In this document: one piece after another, positions 1 to 5,197 of the stretch
Layout of the letters: every line of letters begins with the position of its first letter
Position numbering within the stretch: position 1 is the stretch's first letter
NCBI GenBank assembly: GCA_003560215.1
Contig: PWIY01000065.1
Span: 1-13,302, forward strand
Direction: 5' to 3'
DNA: 13,302 nt
Source of the DNA: Bacteroidales bacterium
Lineage (GTDB): Bacteria > Bacteroidota > Bacteroidia > Bacteroidales > UBA7960
Made by a program: the position numbers and the translations under genes
The notes under the pieces: generated by a model
What the model saw: only the letters and a program-made list of their open reading frames with translations
Databases searched by the model: none
Told to the model about the DNA's origin: nothing

Positions 1-1
1 C

Positions 2-77
2 GGCGCTGCGCGCCTCCGGTTAACGGGTGCTGCGCACCCTTGGTTAGTTGGTTGTTGGTTTGTCGTGGCTTAGCCAC
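2..77. repeat. Cluster of three short-loop hairpins downstream of yjbQ
   Basis: Three compact inverted repeats follow one another: GGCGC-TGC-GCGCC (2-14), GGGTGC-TGC-GCACCC (25-39) and GTGGC-TTA-GCCAC (65-77). Each has a 5-6 bp stem and a 3-nt loop, and a GTTGGTT-type simple repeat lies between and after them (about 43-60 and 82-89). No open frame of convincing quality covers the stretch 1-123, so I read it as non-coding DNA at the 3' side of the minus-strand yjbQ gene. There is no U-tract in the yjbQ direction, so a classical terminator is not supported. Confidence 0.55.
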
Positions 78-123
78 TCCAGTTGTTGGTTCATCGGACC
101 TGGGTTCCGGGGGGCACGGCTCG

Positions 124-534
124 CTATCCGTAAACTGTCACCGTCAGGCGGCGGGGGCCTCCGTGGTTGCGAAATTCACACAAAAATATCCCCTGCCAGG
201 TACCGAGCTTCAGCCGGCCGCCGGAAACAGGTATGGTAAGAGAAACCCCGGTCAGTGCAGATTTGATATGTGCGGGCATATCATCATCTCCCTCTAAAAT
301 ATGGGTGTAATAAGACATTCTCTCAGGAGCGAGCTCATCAAAGCTACTGTTCAGGTCGGTTCGGACCGAGGCATCCGCATTCTCATTGATGATCAATCCG
401 GCTGAAGTATGATGCAGAAACACATTCACCAATCCCGTGTCCGGCAGTGACTCAATTGCATCCACAATATGATGGGTAATTAAATGGAAACCCCGTTTGA
501 AGGCAGGAAGTTTTATATCGCATTGCTTTACCAT
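124..534 (-). CDS. yjbQ: YjbQ family protein (UPF0047; secondary thiamine-phosphate synthase fold)
   Basis: A 136-residue protein, the usual length of the single-domain YjbQ/UPF0047 family. The family signature is visible: HHTSAGLIINENAD around residues 41-54 and EGDDDMPAHIKS around 81-92, followed by the GTWQGIFLCEFRNHGGPR segment that ends this fold. Members are small cytosolic trimers, and E. coli YjbQ has weak thiamine-phosphate synthase activity; the physiological role is unsettled. The ATG at 534 starts right at the family N-terminus. There is no Shine-Dalgarno, as is usual in Bacteroidota. A one-mismatch -7 element lies at 557-564 on the minus strand and could drive a leader of about 16 nt. 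It is transcribed divergently from the BlaI/M56 pair and appears monocistronic in the window. Family assignment is firm; function is not. Confidence 0.9.
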   Translation of the reverse strand: MVKQCDIKLPAFKRGFHLITHHIVDAIESLPDTGLVNVFLHHTSAGLIINENADASVRTDLNSSFDELAPERMSYYTHILEGDDDMPAHIKSALTGVSLTIPVSGGRLKLGTWQGIFLCEFRNHGGPRRLTVTVYG

Positions 535-627
535 GACTTATACAACTTAAATAAAACAAAATGAATCACTTAATGGCTTATAATTATGATGAAGGTACAA
601 TTTTTTTGCAAATTTTTCTTAAAACAC

Positions 628-658
628 TTGCATTACGAAAATCTTCGTACTATATTTG
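628..658 (+). promoter_or_regulatory. Bacteroidota-type promoter for the BlaI/M56 operon
   Basis: An exact -7 element TATATTTG (consensus TAnnTTTG) is at 651-658. A TTG -33 element is at 628-630, separated by 20 nt, which is the standard spacing for the Bacteroidota primary sigma factor. Transcription should begin near 664-667, giving a leader of about 185 nt before the BlaI start codon. Two dyads flank and overlap the -7 box (see the operator entries), so this promoter is almost certainly repressed by a bound dimer. Confidence 0.8.
634..649. promoter_or_regulatory. Operator-like dyad O1 (TACGAA-N4-TTCGTA)
   Basis: A perfect 6-bp inverted repeat, TACGAA and TTCGTA separated by AATC, sits between the -33 and -7 elements. 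It has the size and TAC...GTA ends of BlaI/MecI operator half-sites, whose known consensus is TACA/TGTA. Occupancy here would block the promoter. Assignment to the neighbouring BlaI-type repressor is inference from position. Confidence 0.7.
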
Positions 659-674
659 TACGAAACATTTCGTA
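659..674. promoter_or_regulatory. Operator-like dyad O2 (TACGAA-N4-TTCGTA)
   Basis: A second copy of the same dyad, with identical half-sites and spacer ACAT; here the arms extend to 7 bp (TACGAAA-CA-TTTCGTA). It lies immediately after the -7 box, over the expected transcription start. Its centre is 25 bp from that of O1. The inner half-sites of O1 and O2 also form a dyad around the -7 box (TTCGTAC at 644-650 with GTACGAA at 658-664). Confidence 0.7.
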
Positions 675-735
675 TTTGTGTGATGTTTAAAAATTATCAT
701 TCAGAAAAATTCATTCGTGATATACAGCCACAATC

Positions 736-822
736 GCCCGGGAAAGCTTTATACCGGTATCCGGCAATTTACCGGCAAATACCCGGGCATATCTAAACGG
801 TAAGTTCCCGGCTAAGTCCGGG
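736..822 (+). other. Structured 5' leader of the BlaI/M56 transcript
   Basis: GCCCGGG at 736-742 is complementary to CCCGGGC at 782-788 and encloses further CCGG-containing pairs. A second short helix, CCCGG (807-811) with CCGGG (818-822), follows. No U-tract or recognisable riboswitch core is visible. The element lies between the promoter and the BlaI start, so it may affect mRNA stability or translation; that role is a guess. Confidence 0.4.
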
Positions 823-852
823 AAAACATACAAACTTAAACACTCCAATTTC

Positions 853-1308
853 ATGAAAACCAAAAACCAACAAAGCGACAACCCGGAAAAACGTAAGAGC
901 CAGCAGTCCCGGACATACCAGCCTACGGAAAATGAGCTCGCTATTCTGCAAATTCTCTGGGACAAAGGCCTGGCCACGGTTCGGGAAATCCATGATATAC
1001 TGGAAACACAGAAAGAAACAGGTTACACCACCACCCTGAAGACCATGCAGATCATGACTGAAAAAGGGCTGCTCTCAAGGAACACCTCGAGCCGGACCCA
1101 CATTTACCAACCGAATATAAGCAGAGATCAGGCCCAGAAACAATTCCTCGGCAAAATGATTGATGGATTATTCAGTGGCTCACCGGGCCGGCTGGTGATG
1201 GGTGCCCTTGATCACAAAAAAATAAGCCGGGAAGAGATCCGGGAGATTCGCGAATATTTGCAACAGTTTGAAGAATCACAGCAAACAGATAAAAACAAAG
1301 ACCCATGA
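853..1308 (+). CDS. BlaI/MecI/CopY family transcriptional repressor
   Basis: A 151-residue winged-helix repressor. The BlaI core begins around residue 24 with PTENELAILQILWDKGLA, continues through the recognition-helix region TGYTTTLKTMQIMTEKGLLSR (about 56-76), and ends in the dimerisation region containing LGKMIDGLFSGSPGRLVMGAL. The first 20 or so residues form a polar, lysine-rich extension longer than in typical 120-130 residue members. The ATG at 853 is the only reasonable start and has no Shine-Dalgarno. In the known systems the repressor dimer is inactivated after its partner M56 protease senses a signal. The stop overlaps the ATG of the M56 gene (ATGA at 1305-1308), indicating translational coupling. 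Paired dyads in its own promoter point to autoregulation. No beta-lactamase gene is nearby. Confidence 0.93.
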   Translation: MKTKNQQSDNPEKRKSQQSRTYQPTENELAILQILWDKGLATVREIHDILETQKETGYTTTLKTMQIMTEKGLLSRNTSSRTHIYQPNISRDQAQKQFLGKMIDGLFSGSPGRLVMGALDHKKISREEIREIREYLQQFEESQQTDKNKDP

Positions 1309-2924
1309 GCATTACTGAACATCTTTCCCACCCCGTGATCAATGCCCTTGGCTGGACTGTTCTCCACAGCCTCTGGCAGGTGGCACTGATTGCGCTGTTA
1401 TGGCTCCTGGTTATGAAGGGCACAAGGTCACAATCTGCCAGTGTCAGATACCACATTTCAGTGCTGGCACTGCTTGCCATACCGGCCAGTTTTGCATTCA
1501 CCTTTTTTAGGCAATACAAGGTTTACAGCAATGCCAGACAAATTGTGTCCGTAGAATTCGAAGAGGCGGCCCGGATGGTGATGGACGGCAGCCGGCAGTT
1601 TTTCCTGATCGACAAGGGACCTTCCGGCATACTGGATCGCTTTGAAGCCCTGACTCCCTGGGTGTTTTGGTTGTATATTGCCGGAATGACAATGTTTGCA
1701 GTCCATGCGGCAGTCTCTTATTCAAAATTGTTTTCGTTGAAACGAAAAAACATACGACCTGTCCCCGAAGAATGGCTGCAGCGGTACAGGGAGCTAAAAC
1801 AAAAAGCCGGGTTGCGGGTTGAGGTACCAATATGGATTTCTCTGCGAGCCGACATCCCCATGGTAGTGGGGCTGTTCAAACCGGTTATACTGCTTCCCCT
1901 TTCCATCCTGAGCAACCTGCCCCCCGATCAGGTGGAAATCATCCTGCTTCATGAACTGTATCACATTAAACGTAAGGACCATTATATCAATGCTGTCCAA
2001 ACCCTGATGGAGATACTGTTTTTCTACCATCCTGCCACCTGGTACATCAGCAAGCACATCAGGAAAGAAAGGGAGTTGAGGGTGGATGAATGGATTATTC
2101 AGGAGATCAATAACCCCGCTACATACGCCAGGGCCCTTGTAACCCTGGAGGAAAAACGTGGCAAAGGTGTCATGCAACCGGCGCTGGCTGCCACACAATC
2201 TAAAAATCAATTATTCACAAGAATTAAACACATGATGACCATGAAAACAAGAAAATTCAATGCCGGACAAAAACTGGCGGCCATTTTTGCACTGGTTTTT
2301 GCCTTTATATCAGTTGCCCTGATTCAACCGTCAAGGACCTCCGCCGTTCCCCTGGGCAATAATGGGTACCTCGAAATGTACCATTTGCTTGAAAGTGACA
2401 CCCACGAGAGCGTTACCGGCCAGGCTGTTGGCTCTGAATCCCCGGAAAGCGATTCATGGCAAACTACGGATGCAGAAAAATATGCAGACCAGCCTGACCC
2501 CGCCCCAATGAGCATCCGCCTTCACGACGGCACCACCCTGGCATGGGATACCCTGGGCGAAAAAGAACAGGAGGAAATCCGCAAGGCCATGGAAGAGATG
2601 AGAATCGCACTTCGGGAATTGAATAAAGAGCTGCAGGAAACATTCCAGTCGGAAGAGTTCCGCAGACAAATGCAGGAGTCCCAAAATGAATTTCAAGAGG
2701 CCATGAAGGAGCTTCGTGAGCATTTTCAGGATGAGAAATTCAAAAGGGAGATGCAAAAGGCCGGAGAAGAGTTCCGGGCAGCCATGGAGGAACTTCAGCT
2801 GAAGTTTAAAGACGAGGATTTCCAGCGCGAAATGAAAAATGCCATGGAGGAATTGAGAAAAGCCCTTGAAACATTACGGACTGGGGAGAAAGAACGAACC
2901 GGGGAACCGGAAAAAGAAAATTGA
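1305..2924 (+). CDS. M56 family (BlaR1-type) membrane metalloprotease with C-terminal 27-residue coiled-coil repeats
   Basis: A 539-residue protein. Hydrophobic segments lie at about 12-36, 48-66, 118-138 and 322-340. The zinc-protease motif HELYH is at 216-220 (H216, E217, H220) in LLHELYHIKRKDHYIN, with a later ERELRVDEW segment matching the usual E..R..CDE region. This matches the BlaR1/MecR1 membrane protease, which cleaves or inactivates the partner repressor after sensing. The part after the last membrane segment is different. Instead of a penicillin-binding sensor there is a polar linker (about 341-430) and a highly charged helical tail. The tail contains three consecutive 27-residue repeats at 447-473, 474-500 and 501-527, each starting F-(Q/K)-(S/D)-E-x-F. 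The ligand is therefore unknown. The gene overlaps the repressor gene by 4 nt. Confidence 0.9.
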   Translation: MSITEHLSHPVINALGWTVLHSLWQVALIALLWLLVMKGTRSQSASVRYHISVLALLAIPASFAFTFFRQYKVYSNARQIVSVEFEEAARMVMDGSRQFFLIDKGPSGILDRFEALTPWVFWLYIAGMTMFAVHAAVSYSKLFSLKRKNIRPVPEEWLQRYRELKQKAGLRVEVPIWISLRADIPMVVGLFKPVILLPLSILSNLPPDQVEIILLHELYHIKRKDHYINAVQTLMEILFFYHPATWYISKHIRKERELRVDEWIIQEINNPATYARALVTLEEKRGKGVMQPALAATQSKNQLFTRIKHMMTMKTRKFNAGQKLAAIFALVFAFISVALIQPSRTSAVPLGNNGYLEMYHLLESDTHESVTGQAVGSESPESDSWQTTDAEKYADQPDPAPMSIRLHDGTTLAWDTLGEKEQEEIRKAMEEMRIALRELNKELQETFQSEEFRRQMQESQNEFQEAMKELREHFQDEKFKREMQKAGEEFRAAMEELQLKFKDEDFQREMKNAMEELRKALETLRTGEKERTGEPEKEN

Positions 2925-2947
2925 CACTGACCCTGGCATCCCATCCG

Positions 2948-3048
2948 GCAAGGTTATTTCCCAGACAGGTTACCTCCCGCCAACGGACAGGTTACCTCCC
3001 GCCAACGGACAAGTTACCTCCTGCCAACGGACAGGATATCTCCCGCCA
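2948..3048. repeat. 22-bp tandem repeat array after the M56 gene
   Basis: Units at 2964-2985, 2986-3007 and 3008-3029 are nearly identical, and a partial, diverged unit runs 3030-3048. The unit begins GACAGGTTACCTCCCGCC. A more degenerate copy may precede them at 2948-2963. The unit length is not a multiple of three, and the array starts about 24 nt after the M56 stop codon. There are no unique spacers, so it is a minisatellite and not a CRISPR. Confidence 0.85.
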
Positions 3049-3129
3049 GGTTGTTATACAGGCAATCAGGCACTTTCAGCAGAGTTCTTTTCTGCCGGTT
3101 TAGACATGACGGCCTGAGAGTGCATACGA

Positions 3130-3163
3130 AAGCGGGGCATCCTTCTAAAGAAACGCCCCGCTT
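3130..3163. terminator. Intrinsic terminator between the convergent M56 and trpB genes
   Basis: A 9-bp GC-rich stem, AAGCGGGGC (3130-3138) with GCCCCGCTT (3155-3163), encloses a 16-nt loop. On the plus strand it is followed by AATTTT, giving a usable U-rich tail for the BlaI/M56 transcript. On the minus strand the tail is only TTTCG, so termination of trpB from that side would be weaker. The convergent arrangement suggests it serves both. Confidence 0.7.
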
Positions 3164-3183
3164 AATTTTGCTGTCGGTTGATG

Positions 3184-3234
3184 CCGCAGCCCAGATAATT
3201 TCGTCTGATGCCGCCAGGATGTTGGCAGCTGCGG
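3184..3234. other. Long inverted repeat in the trpB 3' region
   Basis: CCGCAGC (3184-3190) is complementary to GCTGCGG (3228-3234). Inside, CAGA and TCTG (around 3192-3206) can also pair. It falls between the trpB stop codon and the shared terminator, so it would form a 3' UTR hairpin in the trpB mRNA. No protein-coding signal is visible in 3049-3269. Confidence 0.4.
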
Positions 3235-3269
3235 TAAAACCCGAGCAGTCCGGTTCCGGTCAAAAAAGT

Positions 3270-4631
3270 TCAGGCCGGCTGAAACATATCTGTACCCGCC
3301 ACAGAAGCACCGATCTCTTCATCGGTCACATTCGCATCCTTAATACTTCCGGACATGTATGCCTCATAAGCCGACATATCAAAGTGGCCGTGTCCGCAAA
3401 GATTGAACAAAATGGTTTTTGAACGGCCTTCTTCCCGGCAACGAACTGCTTCGCCGATTACCGTTGAAATGGCATGGGTGGCCTCAGGAGCGGGAATGAT
3501 CCCTTCGGCTTTGATAAAGTCAAGGCCAGCCTTGAAACAACGATCCTGACTTTCCGAAACAGCCTCGATGAGTCCGTCTTTCAGCAACTGGCTCACCAGT
3601 ACCCCGGCTCCGTGATACCTCAGCCCGCCCGCATGAATTGGCGAAGGCATGAAGTCGTGCCCCAGGGTATACATGGGCAGCAAAGGGGTTTTTCCGGCCG
3701 TATCACCAAAATCATAACGGAATTTGCCCCGGGTAAGCTTTGGGCAGGAATTGGGCTCAACGGCAATGCAACGGATATTCTGCCCTTCCGCAAGATTCAT
3801 CCTCAGGAAAGGAAACACAATGCCTGCAAAATTGCTGCCGCCTCCGAATGGTGCCACGATCATGTCAGGCATATCACCGGCCTTTTCCAGTTGCAAAATG
3901 GCTTCCTGACCGATAATCGTCTGATGCAGAAGCACATGATTGAGCACACTGCCAAGGGCATAATGCGCTTCCGGGTCAGAGGCAGCCTTTTCAATGGCCT
4001 CCGATATGGCAATTCCCAGACTTCCGGTAGACCCGGGGTTTTCCCTGAGTAACTGCCTCCCATATTCAGTCCGGTCAGAGGGCGAAGGATATACCTGAGC
4101 ATCAAAGGCATTAATCATGACTTTACGGTAGGGTTTGTGATCATAACTTGCGCGTACCATATAAACTTCGCACTCCATACCAAAAGCCTGGCAGGCGTAA
4201 GCAAGGGCAGTACCCCATTGCCCGGCACCCGTTTCCGTGGCGATACGTTTGGTGCCGGCAATCTTGTTATAAAAGGCCTGGGCCACAGCCGTATTGGGCT
4301 TATGCGAACCCGCAGGACTTACACCTTCATACTTATAATAGATCTTTGCAGGGGTATCGAGCATTTTTTCGAGACCACGGGCACGAATCAGGGGGGTTGG
4401 CCTCCACTTTGCATAAATCCGCCTGACCTCTTCAGGGATCTCTATATAACGTTCAGCTGAAGTCTCCTGCATGATCAGCTCACGGGGAAACAATGGCTCC
4501 AGCAGATCCGGGGTGATCGGCTCCCGGGTACCTGGGTGAAGCGGAGGCATTGGTTTATTGGGCATGTCAGCCATAATATTGTAGAAAAAACGTGGGATTT
4601 CCTTTTCTGATAATTGGATTTTATTTTCCAT
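3270..4631 (-). CDS. trpB: Tryptophan synthase beta chain, TrpB2 type
   Basis: A 453-residue PLP enzyme, longer than the roughly 400 residues of classical TrpB1 and right for TrpB2. Visible landmarks are RPTPLIRARGLEKML (77-91), the PLP lysine K111 in GSHKPNTA, the catalytic-glutamate segment ETGAGQWG (133-140), and the phosphate-binding loop GGGSN (263-267). The W in AGQWG, where TrpB1 has H, is a TrpB2 hallmark. It condenses indole with L-serine to tryptophan. TrpB2 enzymes commonly work without TrpA or as indole salvage enzymes, and no trpA or other trp gene is in the window. The ATG at 4631 lacks a Shine-Dalgarno. The gene sits behind a promoter at 4879-4911 and a leader of about 240 nt containing a Trp-rich leader ORF, so regulation by tryptophan supply is likely. 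Confidence 0.94.
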   Translation of the reverse strand: MENKIQLSEKEIPRFFYNIMADMPNKPMPPLHPGTREPITPDLLEPLFPRELIMQETSAERYIEIPEEVRRIYAKWRPTPLIRARGLEKMLDTPAKIYYKYEGVSPAGSHKPNTAVAQAFYNKIAGTKRIATETGAGQWGTALAYACQAFGMECEVYMVRASYDHKPYRKVMINAFDAQVYPSPSDRTEYGRQLLRENPGSTGSLGIAISEAIEKAASDPEAHYALGSVLNHVLLHQTIIGQEAILQLEKAGDMPDMIVAPFGGGSNFAGIVFPFLRMNLAEGQNIRCIAVEPNSCPKLTRGKFRYDFGDTAGKTPLLPMYTLGHDFMPSPIHAGGLRYHGAGVLVSQLLKDGLIEAVSESQDRCFKAGLDFIKAEGIIPAPEATHAISTVIGEAVRCREEGRSKTILFNLCGHGHFDMSAYEAYMSGSIKDANVTDEEIGASVAGTDMFQPA

Positions 4632-4663
4632 GGTAAAAATGAATTCTATTGGTTAAAGCCAGC

Positions 4664-4711
4664 TGCCGGTGTCTTCAGGACAACATCAAACGCTTATCCG
4701 GCACACACCGG
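4664..4711 (-). promoter_or_regulatory. Mutually exclusive helices just upstream of trpB
   Basis: The plus-strand segment 4664-4672 (TGCCGGTGT) can pair with CCGGCA at 4698-4703 (6 bp) or with ACACCGG at 4705-4711 (7 bp), but not with both. In the trpB mRNA this region lies about 30-80 nt before the start codon. It could be the downstream half of a leader switch. There is no following U-tract, so a classical intrinsic terminator is not seen; the role is inferred. Confidence 0.35.
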
Positions 4712-4780
4712 GTACGGCAAAATTTAAACGAAAATTTTCTGGATGATCACGGAGCAGCACGCTCCCCAACGGATTATATG

Positions 4781-4852
4781 TTATAGTATGGCAGCCGGAG
4801 AGGCTGGCCACCAGGCCCAGATAAAAAGGATATGTATCTGGCTGTAATTCAT
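4781..4852 (-). CDS. trpL: Candidate trp leader peptide (23 aa, three Trp codons)
   Basis: An ATG at 4852 opens a 23-codon frame ending in TAA at 4781-4783. The peptide starts MNYSQIHILF and has Trp at residues 12, 14 and 15 (I-W-A-W-W), then a proline/alanine-rich end. The Trp codons are at 4817-4819, 4811-4813 and 4808-4810. The ATG lies about 20 nt after the predicted transcription start of the trpB message and about 220 nt before trpB. Closely spaced codons for the end product of the pathway are the hallmark of attenuation leader peptides such as E. coli TrpL. The RNA over and after the Trp codons can fold alternatively: CTGG(G)CC with GGCCAG, or CAGCC with GGCTG; these share CCAG. I do not see a clear U-tailed terminator, so the downstream mechanism is open. 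There is no Shine-Dalgarno. Confidence 0.65.
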   Translation of the reverse strand: MNYSQIHILFIWAWWPASPAAIL

Positions 4853-4878
4853 ATAATCTTTGTGGTTGTAGTAACACA

Positions 4879-4911
4879 CAAATGTAGGCATACTTTTCTT
4901 AACCAGGCAAA
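4879..4911 (-). promoter_or_regulatory. Bacteroidota-type promoter of the trpB leader transcript
   Basis: Read on the minus strand, TACATTTG (4886-4879) matches the -7 consensus TAnnTTTG exactly. TTTG (4911-4908) forms the -33 element, with a 21-nt spacer. The expected start site is near 4872, only about 20 nt before the leader-peptide ATG. The stretch 4912-4999 between this promoter and the arcB terminator is AT-rich, and I see nothing else in it. Confidence 0.75.
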
Positions 4912-4999
4912 AAAATGGGAAAAGATTTTCTGGAAAAATACGATACCCCTGATAATAAGTCTTTTAACAAAAAACCTTCCAGACAAAAAATACACAAAA

Positions 5000-5039
5000 A
5001 GAGAGGCTGCCTGCGGAATTGCTTCCGGGCAACCTCTCT
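5000..5039 (-). terminator. Intrinsic terminator of the arcB transcript
   Basis: A long imperfect hairpin: AGAGAGG (5000-5006) pairs with CCTCTCT (5033-5039), TGCC (5008-5011) with GGCA (5028-5031), and CGGAA (5014-5018) with TTCCG (5023-5027), closed by a TTGC loop. On the minus strand it is followed by TTTT, then GTGTATTTTTTG. It ends the message coming from arcB about 160 nt beyond its stop codon, leaving the 16-bp array in the 3' UTR. Confidence 0.85.
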
Positions 5040-5086
5040 GAAAACGCTATGCATAACTAAATCCGGGCCTGACTCGGCGGGGATGG

Positions 5087-5179
5087 GTCCCGGAACAATG
5101 AGGTCCCGGAACAATGAGGCCCCGGAACAATGAGGCCCCGTAACGATGGGACCCCGTAACGATGGGACCCCGTAACGGG
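5087..5179. repeat. 16-bp tandem repeat array in the arcB 3' UTR
   Basis: Five full 16-bp units (5087-5102, 5103-5118, 5119-5134, 5135-5150, 5151-5166) and a 13-bp partial unit (5167-5179) are stacked without spacers. The sequence changes stepwise from GTCCCGGAACAATGAG at the left to ACCCCGTAACGATGGG at the right. It lies between the arcB stop (5198-5200) and the arcB terminator. Confidence 0.92.
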
Positions 5180-5197
5180 AAAGGCCTGGTATTTCTG

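Noticed and set aside
40..297. Small plus-strand frames opposite yjbQ
   Set aside because: They overlap a well-supported YjbQ gene on the other strand and show no family features.
853..2924. A beta-lactam resistance operon (blaI-blaR1)
   Set aside because: No beta-lactamase or penicillin-binding protein gene is near, and the M56 protein has a coiled-coil tail in place of the penicillin sensor. Only the circuit type is shared.
4686..4877. A 63-codon minus-strand frame in the trpB leader
   Set aside because: Its first ATG lies upstream of the predicted transcription start, and its sequence has no recognisable features. The overlapping Trp-rich frame fits the context better.
5087..5179. CRISPR array
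   Set aside because: The units are directly adjacent with no spacers and drift in sequence; there are no cas genes. The same reasoning excludes 2948-3048.
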